Source: Malus domestica (taxonomy: Eukaryota; Streptophyta; Magnoliopsida; Rosales; Rosaceae). Taken from it: a stretch of 64,000 nt of DNA. Positions 1 through 10,665 of the stretch are shown one piece after another (position 1 is the first letter of the stretch; each line of letters opens with the position of its first letter). The stretch lies in contig NC_091664.1 in NCBI RefSeq assembly GCF_042453785.1, positions 2,347,001 to 2,411,000 on the forward strand, read 5' to 3'. A program made the translations under genes and the position numbers. The notes under the pieces are model-generated. The model was not told the DNA's origin, searched no databases, and saw only the letters and a list, made by a program, of their open reading frames with translations.

Positions 1-370
1 TTCGGAAATCGAAATCGAAACTCCCAAATTTTCAAAGGCACCGTTTCCTGAAACTGAAAACCAATTTGCATCAGACATTTAGAGAAACTATCAATCCAAA
101 CACAGAAAATCGAAACCATATAGACTGATAAACATGCAATACATACCTGGAAACGCCGGATTAGATCAGTCCAAACCAATTTCCAATCGAATAAAAAATG
201 GGGAAAAATCTCTGAAATCGAAAACCAAACGACATCAGACATGCAAAAAAACTATGCGAGGAAACACACGAAACCGAAATCACACGCGATAACAAACACA
301 CAAAACTTACCTCAAAATGGTCGATCAGATCAGCCCACAAATAATTCGAATCGAATTAAAAATAGGTAGG

Positions 371-1920
371 CATTCGTGACGTGTTTTCCGCGTTCGTGTC
401 GTTTTCGTGTCATATCCGATATCTTAACAGGTCGTGTCGTGTAACATCCGTTAAAATAAACAGGTAAAATGACCCGACCCGAAATTGATCCGATAATATT
501 AACATGTAATATGACCCTACCCGTTACCCGTTAAGGAAAATATATTTTAAACTAATAAATAATCAAATGAAAAATATAATACTAAATAAGTATATACATA
601 CCATATTGTTACATCCAAAACATAAAAACGCAATTTTCTTTTAAGGATATTTTCACTTACCTAAAGTCTTTAATAGTTTTTTAATTAATGTAGAAGTGTA
701 AAGAAATATAGAAAAATATATATAAACGCTTGTAATGACAAGCTTTACAATTTTCATGAAGAGCTTAACTTCGAAATTCGTCACTATAATCATATAAATC
801 ATACATAAAAATTTCACCGTTGATTGTTGTTTACATTTACGCTTCATTATTCTCATCAAATTTTGTTTTTTAAGATTTTCTTTTTTGAAAACTTGATCTA
901 TTAGAGGATACAGGAAGATGAACGTTTGGATCGTTGATATTATATTCAGAGTTTTACGGTTAGTGAAAATATTGCTTGATGTTTATAAAGTTTCTACAAA
1001 CTATATGACATTGACTCATATTTCAGTTAATCGTAAATATCGAAATGTGATATCAAAGATCTGAACCGTTCATCTTCTTACATCCGCCAGATGATCATAT
1101 TTTCAAAAAAGAAAATTTAAAAAATGAAATTCAGTAAGAAGAATAAAGCGTAAATGACAATCGACGATTAAATATAAATTTAAGGTTTATGAATTATAGT
1201 GTTTGATTTCGAAGCTGACCCCTTCATGAAAGTTGTAAAGTTTGTCACTATAAGTGATTGTATATTTTTTTTACATTTTTTACACTTCTACAATAATTAT
1301 TATTAATTTCATTAATTTTGCCCTCAAATAAAAAACATTATTCATGAAGGTTTGGAGGATTTTAAAAATCTAAACGATAATGTAAGTGTAACCATTATCT
1401 ACTCGTGGAGGAATAATGATGAATCATGAGTGTTTATATATTCTTTCACATTTTTCATCCTTGTATGTATGTCTTCTTAGTTTTTGCCTATACAAATACT
1501 ATATTAGTTTATTTTAATTTTGGACAACAACATGTTAAGTAAAATTTATCCTAGTAATGATAATAAGGAACTCTCATAATAAAAATAAATAATGACTAAA
1601 ACTTTTTTTTTAAAACTTATATAGAATAATAATACAAAAAAATATATTTAATATAGAATATATTGTATATATTAATATGGCTATTGTATTTTATAATAAA
1701 TCTTTTAGTAATTAAACTTTAAAATTATCAAAATAAATTTTTTTCTTAATAGGTCGAAACGGGTTATCCACGTGTTACCTACGTGTATACCCGTTAAGAA
1801 CCCGTTCTTAACGAGTTACCCGATAATGACCCTATAAGTTATCGTGTTGACCTGAAACTTGTTATTTTCGTGTCGTTTTCGTGTCGTGTCACCGTGTCAT
1901 ATCAAAAACTGCCGGGTCTA
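371..1920. mobile_element. Repeat with CGTGTCGTTTTCGTGTC at both ends
   Basis: Both ends carry the phrase TTCGTGTCGTTTTCGTGTC (near 394-412 and 1868-1886) and stretches rich in ACCCG/CCCGTTA (470-535 and 1755-1845). These phrases are in the same orientation at the two ends. This style is common in non-autonomous plant repeats. No open reading frame of interest lies between. The class (helitron-like, hAT-like or other) cannot be decided from this copy, and the ends are approximate. Confidence 0.45.
650..1330. repeat. Long imperfect fold-back (inverted repeat)
   Basis: The left arm (about 655-950) and right arm (about 1030-1320) are imperfect reverse complements. AATGTAGAAGTGTAAAG pairs with CTTTACAC...TTCTAC-type sequence, GCTTTACAATTTTCATGAAG pairs with CTTCATGAAAGTTGTAAAG, and GAAGATGAACGTTTGGATC pairs with GATCTGAACCGTTCATCTTC. 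The loop centre is near 990. It sits inside the larger repeat and would form a stem of nearly 300 bp. It is probably a nested fold-back MITE or the core of the host repeat. Confidence 0.6.
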
Positions 1921-3762
1921 GTGTTGATGCACAAAATCAGTGAGGACTTTGGTACAACAGAAAGTGTTAAGTTCGTGACCTTCGTTAGATTGCTCCGGTC
2001 ACTAGTGTAGATAAGTATGTAAATGGATAGGGACAAAGAAGCAAACACAAGATATATGTGGTTCACCCAGATTGGCTACGTCTACGGAGTAGAGGAGTTC
2101 TCATTAATTGTGAAGGGTTTACACAAGTACATAGGTTCAAGCTCTCCTTTAGTGAGTACTAGTGAATGATTTAGTACAAATGACATTAGGAAATATTGTA
2201 AGAGAATGATCTCTATTTATATAATAGAGTTTCTAGTTTCATTCTGACATTGACACGTGTCGTGTTGTGATTGGCTTCTGATGTTGACATGTGTCGCGCT
2301 ATGATTGGCTTCTGATGTCGACACATGTCGCGCTGTGATTGACCTCCTGGTTAAAGGGAAACTCTTCTGAGTCCTTGACGGTATAACGTTGACCGGTGCT
2401 CAGTAGTTTCAGGATTAGTCAAGTATGGTACAAACAGTGCTCCCCTAAGTTCCCGAGCGAGGAAAGCTATTCGTTTGGGGACTTGCAAGATCCAAGCCAT
2501 TGAGTAATCACGAAACTTCTAAGTACCAAAGTGTGGTATCATTTTCACTTGCCTTATCTGTCTCATATGTAGATGTGACATCTTCTCTGGAAGTACTTTT
2601 CCTCCATCCAAGGGTGGTATCTTTAACCGATAAAGATGCACAAGATAATGTATCAATTTCACTTGAAGCTTACTTGTAGTTTCGGGTTTGGTCAAGTGCG
2701 ATACAAACCCTATAGTAGGAGTCCCCCAAGTCGTCGAGTTAGGAGATTTGCCGAATGAGGTAACATAAAAGGTAAGCAATCAGACTTCTAAGCAAACAAC
2801 CTGGATCGGAGGTTTGACTTCGGCTTCCGATTGATTGTTCTACTTCTCCTTGTGTCGTAAATAGCAACAAGGATAAGGAGAAGCAAATGGAAAAGAGATA
2901 ATATGAGATACTTTTGCTTTTGAAGAAGTAACTTTCCACAGGATTATTCTTGAACTGGGCTTGAGGGTTTTCTGATTTCCTCTAGAGTATAAGGTCGACT
3001 CAAGAATTTAAAGGTCAAAACAAGTCCATCAAATCTATAATACATTCGACCCTGATGATATGTGATACTTTTGTTGTTGAATAAGTAATGGATGTATCAG
3101 CACGTGTTCTGTTACGCTTGTCTCCACATGCTTCCTTGTATCCTTCTCACTTGCCCTATCTGTTCCTCAGATATATGTGGTATCTTTTCTAAAAGCATAA
3201 GATGTTGAAGATGAGTACTCGAGAGCAATGCCAGGTAAGTAATCAGACAAGGGGTTCCAGGCAGTCAGTTCCTGACTGGAAGCTTGATTCCAAGTGCTGA
3301 CTGATTGCTCTCTTTCTCCTTGTCGTGCACGTAAGAACAAGGCCAAAGGAAAAAACAGGGAAAAAGTATGATATGAGATACTCTTGCTTTTAACCCTGAT
3401 GATATGAGATACTCTTGCTCTGGTGTGGCTTGTTTGTAAAGGTATTATCAGGAGGAAAATAAGCTGAGTATTTCGAGAAACTCTACTGAGTGTGCCTTCT
3501 CGGATGTAAAGAAAATTTGAGCATTTTTTTTATTTGCAGGTCTGCCTAACTGTGGAGGATGAAGGTTGACATATATAGGAATTGTCCCAACAGCGAGTGG
3601 TAACACTGTTCCTTTACCCTTCTCGGTCATAGCAGTGTAGTGAGAGCTGCAAGATTCACGTGTTTTAACTTTGTTAGAGCACTTTGAAAAAGTGATTTAT
3701 GGTATCTGGAAATCTGATGTTGCGTGTGAAGATTGCAGACAAGCTTTATCCAAGAAAATCTA

Positions 3763-4146
3763 GCTCTCGAAGTTCGGAGAGCAGTGCCTCTTCAGTTTTC
3801 GAATAAGCAATACTGTCGGGGATCTGGCTCTCAAGATTCGGAGAACGGTGCCTCTTTGATTTTTGAGAAAGCAATCATGTTAGGAGTCTGGCTCTTGAGA
3901 TTCGGAGAGCGATGCCTCTTCGATTTTTGACCAAGTAATCCTGTTGGGAGTCTGGCTTTCGAGATTCGGAGAGATGTGCCTCTTCGATTTTTGAGCAAGT
4001 AATCATGTTGGGAGTCTGGCTCTCGAGATTCGGAGGGCGGTGCCTCTTCGATTTTTGAGCAAGTAATCCTGTTGGGAGTCTGGCTCTCGAGATTCGGAGA
4101 GTTGTGCCTCTTCGATTTTTGAGCAAGCAATCTTGTTGGGAGTGTT
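3763..4146. repeat. Six-copy 64-bp tandem repeat
   Basis: Six consecutive units start at 3763, 3827, 3891, 3955, 4019 and 4083. Each has the form GCTCTCGAGATTCGGAGAG, then GTGCCTCTTCGATTTTTGAG, then CAAGTAATCCTGTTGGGAGT. The fourth to sixth units are the most alike. A partial echo, GTGCCTCTTCGATTTTTGA, recurs near 4404-4424. The array is in the leader of the gag-like element. The period is not a multiple of three, so frames rotate through three units and create shadow ORFs on the minus strand. Confidence 0.9.
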
Positions 4147-4570
4147 TTCTCGAATGTGAGTAACGATTGGGCATTTTTGCCAGTCTGCCTTACCACAGAT
4201 CACGGAGGTTGACACACATATGGACTTTTCAGTTATCAAGTAGTTGTGTTGTTCCTTTACCCTTGTAGGTAATAGTAGGGTAGCTGGACCTTTAAAATTT
4301 ATGTGTCTAAACTTTGTCATAGATCTTTGGCAAAGTTATATGTGGTACCCGAGAAGCTGATGTTGCGTGTGGAGAGTGGTGCCTCTTCGAAATCCGAAGA
4401 GTGGTACCTCTTCGATTTTTGAACCAACGGCCCTATTGCTCTTTCTTTTATAAGAGCACCAATTGTGTGCATGAAGTACATTCAGAGAGTTATTGCTTGT
4501 AAGAATTTTCCCCTTATTTTTGTACTTGAGAGATTTATTGCACCTCATTTCTCCTTCATCATTTCTGAGA

Positions 4571-5244
4571 ATGTTTGGCCCATCTGATCGTCATTTTAAC
4601 TTGAACTTTGGTGAAGAGACAGTCATGCCTTCTCAAGACAACATATGGCGTCAATCCTTCTTATCCCCTACTGGTCCTCTTACTGTTGGGGACTCTGTGA
4701 TGAAGAATGATATAACCGCTGCGGTGGTGGCCAAGAACCTTTTCACTTCTAAAGATAACAAACTACTTTCCAAATAGTCTGATGAGTTGGCTGTTAAGGA
4801 TTATCTGGCTCTCAGTGTTCAGTGTGCAGATTCTATGTCTAATATGGCCCAAGCCTATTTGCTCGAACCCGCCAAGTTGAATCATTGACGGCTGAAGTGA
4901 TAAGTCTCAAACAGGAGATCAGGGGGCTCAAGCATGAGAATAAACAATTGCACAAGCTCGCACATGACTATGCTACAAACATGAAGAGGAAGCTTGACCA
5001 GCTATAGGAATCTGATGGTCAGATTTTACTTGATCATCAGAGGTTTGTGGGTTTGTTCCAAAGGCATTTATTGCCTTCGTCTTCTAGGGCTGTACCGCGT
5101 AATGAAGCTCCAAATGATCAACATTACATGCCTCCTCCTTCTGGGGTTCTGCCCAGTACTGAGGCTCCGAATGATCACCTTCTGGTGCCTACTCTTTTTG
5201 GGGCTCTGCCGACTGTTGAGACTTCTCCTGAGCAACCTTTGTGA
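4571..5244 (+). pseudogene. Gag-like coiled-coil protein relic
   Basis: The frame opens at 4571 with MFGPSDRHFNLNFGEE. It meets TAG at 4775-4777, needs a one-base frame change near 4850-4860, meets a second TAG at 5005-5007, and then runs to TGA at 5242-5244. After the frame change the reading is VESLTAEVISLKQEIRGL, then KHENKQLHKLAHDY, a leucine-rich coiled coil. The tail (about 5080-5240) has three imperfect proline-rich repeats built on AVPRNEAPND, VLPSTEAPND and ALPTVETSP. This matches the style of gag-like proteins I associate with abundant apple retroelements. That identification is from memory. The two stops and one frameshift show it is dead. Confidence 0.6.
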
Positions 5245-5751
5245 AGGCTCATTCTTGTTTGTTTATTTTGATTCATGTATATGTACATATTTGTAACTTA
5301 TCGGAGATATCAATAAACAAGTTTTGCTTCATTTCAACGTATTTTGTTAAATACACCAAGGCTTTCTTCACTAAGTTTTTTTTTTTTTCTTTTGTTGAAG
5401 CTTGTATGTTAAAGCTTTGAGAGTGAAGCATGTATGTTGAGGTAGTACTCCCTTAATTTCCCGAGTGAGGAAAATTTCTCGGTTGGAGACTTGAAAAATC
5501 CAAGTCACTGAGTGGTCATAAGACTTCCGAGTATCAAGGTGTAGTAGCACATGGTAGGAGTCCCCTAAGTCTCCAGTCGAGGGAGTTGACGAATGAGGCA
5601 TTTTCTTTATAAGTGGTAGCCCAAAACTCCTTCTTCATATATATTTGTTATGAAAGTTGTTACGCCCAAAAAAGATGAGGCCTAGGCAATTTGTTTTTTT
5701 TTTTCGAATTTTCGAATTTTTGAATTGTCGAATTTCCAAATATATATATAT

Positions 5752-6457
5752 ATTAAAGCTTTGTAGGTGAAGCTTTGGTGTTGAAATTTTGTAAGTGAAG
5801 CTTTGAGGTTGAAGCTTTGTTGGGTACTATGAATTGATTTTGCTTCACAATATCTTGATCAAGATAGTTTGAAGCTTTTGTAGGTGAAGCTTTTGTGTTG
5901 AAGCTTTGTAAGTGAAGCTTTTGTGGTGGGGGAAGCTTTTGTTGGTGAAGCTTTAATGGGTGAAGCTTTTGTGGGTGAAGCTTTTGTGATGGGTGAAGCT
6001 TTTGTGGTGGGTGAAGCTTTTGTTAGTGAAGCTTTTGTGGTGGGTGAAGTTTTTGTTGGTGAAGCTTTTATGGGTGAAGCTTTTGTGGTGGGTAAAACTT
6101 TTGTAGGTGAAGCTTTTGTGGTGGATGAAGCTTTTGTGGTGGATGAAGCTTTTATAAGTGAAGCTTTTGTAGGTGAAGCTTTTGTGGTGGGTGAAGCTTT
6201 TGTGGGTGAAACTTTTGTTGGTGAAGTTTTTATGGGTGAAGCTTTTGTGATGGGTAAAGCTTTTGTTGGTGAAGCTTTTATGGGTGAAGCTTTTGTAGGT
6301 GAAGCTTTTATGGTGGGTGAAGGTGAAGCTTTTATGGTGGGTGAAGCTTTTGTGGTGGGTGAAGCTTTTGTTGGTGAAGCTTTTATGGGTGAAGCTTTTG
6401 TGCTGGGTGAAGCTTTTGTTGGTGAAGCTTTTATGGGTGAAGCTTTTATGGGTGAAG
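5752..6457. repeat. GAAGCTTTTGT minisatellite (15/18-bp units)
   Basis: About 700 bp consist of units GGTGAAGCTTTTGT(G/T) of 15 bp, with insertions of GTG that make 18-bp units. Each unit holds a HindIII site (AAGCTT). Nearly all length variants after 5920 are multiples of three, so several frames on both strands stay open: GEAFVVGEAFV on the plus strand and ASPTKASPT or HKSFTHKSFT on the minus strand. Early units (5752-5910) are more diverged (AAGCTTTGTAGGTG, AAGCTTTGAGGTTG). No regulatory or start-site context supports translation. Confidence 0.9.
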
Positions 6458-6884
6458 AACTCACCCAAAAACTATCCACTCTGAGACTAAGTGAGGTGAA
6501 GAGAGAAGAGAGGAAGAGAGAGAGCAAACGACTGGAAAAGAAGGGAACCAAATGCAATGGGGAAAAAATTTGACTAAAAGCAGTGAAAAGGAACTGAAAA
6601 ACGAAGAGAAAGCGACGATGACAGTAGCGTGGAAGTAAAGGGCACAATCGTCCTTTGACTGTGGAAAGCAGGAAAAAAACGAACATAAGGAAAATTTTTA
6701 AGGGCATTTTGGTCTACACACTGCCCTAAAACAGTACCATCCGAGTTTGGGTTTTAGTATATATAAATTTTTGGTATAAATTTAATTTGAATAACTAAAT
6801 ACGTAGTGGAGATTATAATAACATGCAATATGTCACTCATGATTGCTATAAGACCGTAGTAAGTCGAATTAGAATACTTATACC
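6458..6884. other. Spacer after the minisatellite
   Basis: This is purine-rich sequence (6476-6620) followed by AT-rich sequence. It holds no gene that I can support. The minus-strand reading frame that spans it and the minisatellite begins with a hydrophobic leader but is composed of repeat translation. Confidence 0.4.
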
Positions 6885-7660
6885 TTAGAAGTCCGGCCAT
6901 GGACTCAACAGCCTTCGATTCGAAGCTGACTAAATGGAGCAATAATGCCACCATCATCCTGTTCCATGATAAGTGGGCGAATTCCACAACTTCGTTGAGA
7001 TTGACCATACTTGTTCCACAAGATTCGAGAACCTAATCTAGTAAAGAATCAACAAGTTTCCTATAATCTTGGAGTCCTTACAATCTAAAGGATTGACATG
7101 CACCGCAAATAATCACACTCCTAAGAAGATGCAATATCTAATTCTTAAATATCCTCTAGGATTCTCGGAGTTTAAATAAGGATTCTACTGGCCTAAAAGG
7201 TCATCTCCTCGACTGGTATAAATACATCATTTGAGGGTTCATATCTGGTAACGCAATCTCTGCACACTTATTTTCTTGCCCACTCTTAAGTCTTAATATT
7301 GCTTACTAACTTGACTTTTGGAAAGTCTTTGATCGGCAAATCCCCCGGTCGTTAGCTTACTCACAGTTGTGTGTTGTTTTATAAGAAAACGAGTTCGATC
7401 ATCTCCACTTCTTGTGGGGTGCGCAAATTTGGTTCCCACAATTGGTGGTTTTGCTAAGAGTGAACTCATACTCCTCCTCACTAGGTCACTCTACCACAAG
7501 CATGAACGCATAAGAAAGCTCCATCAAGGCTAACGTTAACTAGACATCTGACAACAGTCTGGCCCCAGACGTCTCCATCGCACAAGTCGGGGATAACCCT
7601 ATCCCCGACACCACCACTACTTCAGAGCAAGTAATCATATTAGGTCGCTAAAGCTGCAAC
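6885..7660 (+). mobile_element. Gypsy-type LTR and gag leader relic, left part
   Basis: The stretch resembles a plant Gypsy LTR. It has a TATA-like motif in CTGGTATAAATACATC (about 7217-7232), a transcribed leader, and an end at GGTTCCCACA followed by ATTGGTGG near 7430-7445, comparable to the usual ATTGGCGCC just after a Gypsy LTR. Downstream, a degenerate frame starting near ATGAACGCA (7502) reads gag-like phrases such as VSIAQVGDNPIPDTTTTSEQ but contains stops. It continues after the inserted element as 8515-8940. Confidence 0.45.
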
Positions 7661-7667
7661 CACCTTA

Positions 7668-8511
7668 GAGCAATTCCACCCCTAAAAAAATGCGCCAGCA
7701 CCCAGCCTATTTAATCCACTCAATGAACAATAATAGACCTTAATGAACAGTAATAAGCCAAATGCATCTCCACCCCTAAAACTAAATAGCCTAATCATTT
7801 TTATTAAAATATTATTAATTTTTATAAAATAATAAATTGATTTTTAATTTCTGACTCCTTCTTCTTCTCTCTAGACTCCCTTCTTCTTCTTATTCTTCCC
7901 ATTTTTCTCACTTTCTTCCCTGATTTTCCAACTGTGCGATCAAGCACAGTTTCACTAATTCCATAGATTCTGTAAGATTCTTTGGACTCCCTTCTTCTTC
8001 TTCTTCTCTCTAGAACCCAGCCCACACTCCAAAACAATGTCGTCGAACCCACCAAACTCCGAACACGGACACCCACCACCCTCTTCCCCACATGTCTCAC
8101 AATCACACCCAATCGATTTCACCCACCAAGTTCGATCCCTGCGTGAAGCAACCGGAGCCCCAAGATTGGCATGGGATCGGATGGGGTTCCAGGGATCGGG
8201 AGGCGTCGGAGGTGCGGCGGAGAGTGATGAAGGTGGAGATCAATGGAGTTATGGAATGAGATCGAATAGGGTTCCGCGGAGGGCAGTTCAAGTGAGAGAG
8301 ACGGTGGCAAGTTCTTGTGTGTGGCGTCAAATGAAAGAGACGGTAGCCATGAAGTCAGATGGGTCGTCTCTTTCCTCTGTCGATTCTGGGCTGGCCTGTG
8401 GCCTAGCTTGGGTTAGGTGCCAGCCTAAAGGGCTGGGGTGAAGCAAATTTCATGGATACCGGTCCATTTTTTAGCTTGGGTGCCTGGCTAAAAGCAGCGG
8501 TAGAACTGCTC
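7668..8511. mobile_element. PIF/Harbinger-type non-autonomous element
   Basis: The termini are GAGCAATTCCACCCCT at the left and the complement of GAGCAGTTCTACCGCT at the right, 13 of 16 matching. They are flanked by a 3-bp target duplication TTA (7665-7667 and 8512-8514). TTA/TAA duplications and GAGCA-type ends are typical of PIF/Harbinger and Tourist-like elements. It is 844 bp and interrupts the Gypsy relic. Internal features are TGAACAATAATAGACC and TGAACAGTAATAAGCC repeats, CT-rich tracts and an open frame on the plus strand with no recognisable domain. No transposase is present. Confidence 0.8.
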
Positions 8512-8514
8512 TTA

Positions 8515-8940
8515 GGGAGTGGAGAGGCTCCATCTACGAGGCCCCTTCCTACTATGAGTGAGGTATGAGATTCTTTGTTAAAAATCAAATCAACTATGCT
8601 ATTGATAAGTTGCAGTAGGCTTATACTGCCTCTCGTGCAGGGAATCACGCAAACTTCGTGGACATGAAAAAGAGATAACTCACCAACTCGCATGCTCAGA
8701 TCATCATATTTGGTTATGGCAACATAAGCGCCATAACTCCCGACCGACAACTCATCGAACCAACTTCTACTCAGACTCTAACAGGCATCGCTGATCCGTG
8801 TACAAAACTGCCTCACGATGGTCCAATCATCAACCGTGCTACAGCGGTCGAGATGGGTTCTGAGGAACCTCGGTCCCTTGGACACTGCTCCAGTACTTTG
8901 GATGGAGCCACGACACCTGAATTTATAGCACTTAAATTAC
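8515..8940 (+). mobile_element. Gypsy relic, right part
   Basis: This continues the degenerate gag-like sequence interrupted at 7665. It is stop-ridden in every frame and keeps no catalytic motif. It is assigned to the same element because removing the inserted 844 bp and one TTA restores a continuous stretch. The right end is approximate. Confidence 0.35.
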
Positions 8941-9253
8941 ATAATCAATCAGTTGGAACCTTACAGTCAAATTTTCAAAGTTTTCAACCAATGAAAGCAA
9001 CTTTATAATTTACAATTTATCAACACAAAACAATTGATGAAATATGAAGAAAACCTAGTAAACACTGGGATTAATCCCTATAACAGCAAATTCGATCTCG
9101 TCTAGTGAATAAGGCAAGTTCAATCTATGCCATAGATTTAACGGTATACAGCTCCTTTTGTCACCTGAAAAATCTCATCATCCAGAATTATACTCTATGA
9201 GTAAAGCATTTGCCATGGAGTTATTATTTTGGAATGGATTAGCTAGTCTTCTT

Positions 9254-10109
9254 ATTTTTTTATTTTTTTAACAAACGATATTATCTACACTAAGGGGGTG
9301 TTTGTTTTCCCTCACTAAAATTCACTAGACTGGACTGGACTAAGGGTTAGTCTAGTCCCGTGTTTGTTTCCTACATGGTCTAGATTTAATGAGACTAGCT
9401 CTCACTCGCTTCAACTAAAGGAGGGACTAGCTGGTCTTAACTAAACCCCTAAAAAACCATGGGATTGCTAATCCCATCTCCAAAGACGATCGCACGCTGC
9501 AAGTTTATGAACGCTACAAGTCTGCAAGCATGCTTCTGGGCAACTCTGTTTGCCAACCCATTTCCCATATCTGAAACCCAGCCTCACCAATACCTAAAGA
9601 TGGAGAAAATGAGTGGTTTTGCAGGACAAAAGATGAAGAAAACGAGTGTTATGGGGACGAAACTAAAGGAAGAAAATAAAGAAGTCTCCAGAGAGTCCAG
9701 AGAGAGATTGAATAAAAAATTAAAATATTATTGAATTAATAAAAGGGACGGAAGTAGAGTGTTCTAGACACTTTAGAGACAAAATGAAAAAAGATTGAAT
9801 AAAATATTATTAAATTAAATAATATAATATTATAGATGTTACTTATCCTTCTTTAAGTCCGTCACTGCATCAAATGCTTCATTAAGTTAGTCCAGCTTAG
9901 TCTAGTCTAAGCCAATCCAGCTTAATTCCGGAAGCTAGTCGAGTCCGGGATAGTCCAGTGCAACAAACGCACCCTAAGGGACAGGGGTGGGCTTAGCCTC
10001 ACAATAAGCTAGCAATAATGTGGTTCAAATTCGTTTTTGGCGAGAATCGAACCTAAGATCTCTCACTTACAAATGAAGAGGAATATCACTAGACCGTAGT
10101 ACTAAATGA
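9254..10109 (-). mobile_element. tRNA-derived SINE, split by a nested MITE
   Basis: Read on the minus strand from about 10109, the sequence has an A-box-like GGTCTAGTGATATTCC, a B box GGTTCGATTC near 10045-10054, and then the body. It is interrupted at 9974/9294 by a MITE and resumes with TTAGTGTAGATAATATCG and TTTGTTAAAAAAATAAAA, a poly(A)-like end. Flanks form an imperfect target duplication: TTAGCTAGTCTTCTTATT at the left and ATAGCTAGTCTCCTTATT at the right. The tandem-duplicate locus near 11690 (TTAGCTAGTACCCTTATT) is an empty site. Confidence 0.8.
9294..9974. mobile_element. Tourist-like MITE with TAA target duplication
   Basis: The left end is GGGGGTGTTTGTT and the right end is the complement of GGGTGCGTTTGTT, 11 of 13 matching. 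TAA flanks both sides (9291-9293 and 9975-9977). Subterminal motifs of the type TAGTCTAGTCC and GACTGGACTAAG recur at both ends. It is 681 bp with no transposase, and inserted into a SINE, which continues on both sides. Confidence 0.8.
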
Positions 10110-10431
10110 TAGCTAGTCTCCTTATTAATTTGCATAAAGTAACTTCTTCATTAATTAATTACAATTAAAATTGTATATTGAAAATCGATGTGGGCCAAGG
10201 GGAAGCTGAAATGTCTCTGAGAGTATTTATAACTCCCAAAATGATGGATTGTCGTGGCAAAGCCATCAGCTAGTCCCATTTTTTTTTTTTTTTTAAAAAT
10301 TGCCTTGTTATTGGCACTCTCAAATAATAATTCAACACTCATTGATTTTTTCTTTTTTTGACAAACGATAGGATAAGATTAAGAATATTACAACAATAAT
10401 CAAAATATCAATGAATGAACATCTTACAAAA

Positions 10432-10665
10432 ATGTGATTAAATAGCGTTAATTTTCCCAAACCGAGTTGGATTACCTAGTTTCTTGGGAAGCAAGGTTGG
10501 TTTGGGAGAATTTTATTTGGGCAGGAGAGCACATGTTATAATTACTTATATATTAGCGGTTAGCTAGGGTTCTATTTCTCACTCTAAGCTACATCATCCA
10601 CTCCCTCTACTCGCCCGCAGTGCGCTTTCCTTCTTCGTTCTCTCTTGAACTTTTTGTCACCAACC
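10432..10665 (+). promoter_or_regulatory. Promoter region of GTE-tail-like gene copy 1
   Basis: The block GAGTTGGATTACCTAGTTTC, TTGGGAAGCAAGGTTGG, TTTGGGAGAATTTTATTTGG is shared with the other two gene copies (12420-12515, and the reverse complement at 56335-56440). A TATA-like TATATATT lies at 10547-10554, about 110 bp upstream of the start codon, followed by a TAGGGTTCTATTTCTC leader. Conservation among copies supports a promoter role. No transcription data are available. Confidence 0.5.

Larger units (their letters stand above)
1921..5640 (+). mobile_element. Decayed retroelement body (apple-type, gag-like gene)
   Basis: The stretch begins at TGTTGATGCACAAAATC and has several diverged copies of one phrase: CCCCTAAGTTCCCGAG followed by GGGACTTGCAAGATCCAAG (near 2440-2500), a related copy at 2715-2760, and another at 5440-5600. 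Between them lie a 64-bp tandem array and a broken gag-like reading frame (separate entries). No reverse transcriptase, integrase or protease is visible, so this is a non-autonomous or internally deleted element. LTR boundaries could not be fixed, and both ends are approximate. Confidence 0.5.

Noticed and set aside
3763-4146. CRISPR-like regular repeats
   Set aside because: Units are contiguous 64-bp tandem copies without unique spacers, in a plant retroelement.
5923-6573. A 216-codon plus-strand frame of GEAFV repeats
   Set aside because: Same minisatellite on the other strand; low-complexity by-product.
5859-6707. A 282-codon minus-strand frame with a hydrophobic start and Ala-Ser-Pro-Thr-Lys repeats
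   Set aside because: Almost all of it is translation of a minisatellite that is open in several frames; no conserved domain or promoter supports it.
8037-8441. A 134-codon frame inside the PIF/Harbinger-type element
   Set aside because: No domain, no splice or promoter context, lies wholly within a non-autonomous element; not called a gene.
9459-9734. A 91-codon frame inside the Tourist-like MITE
   Set aside because: No recognisable domain and confined to the MITE interior.
10019-10109. A tRNA gene on the minus strand suggested by A- and B-box motifs
   Set aside because: No cloverleaf is formed and the body continues into a SINE with a poly(A)-like tail.
10645-10665. Upstream extension MNFLSPT of the GTE-tail genes
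   Set aside because: The first codon is TTG, not ATG; the good ATG context is 21 bases downstream in all copies.
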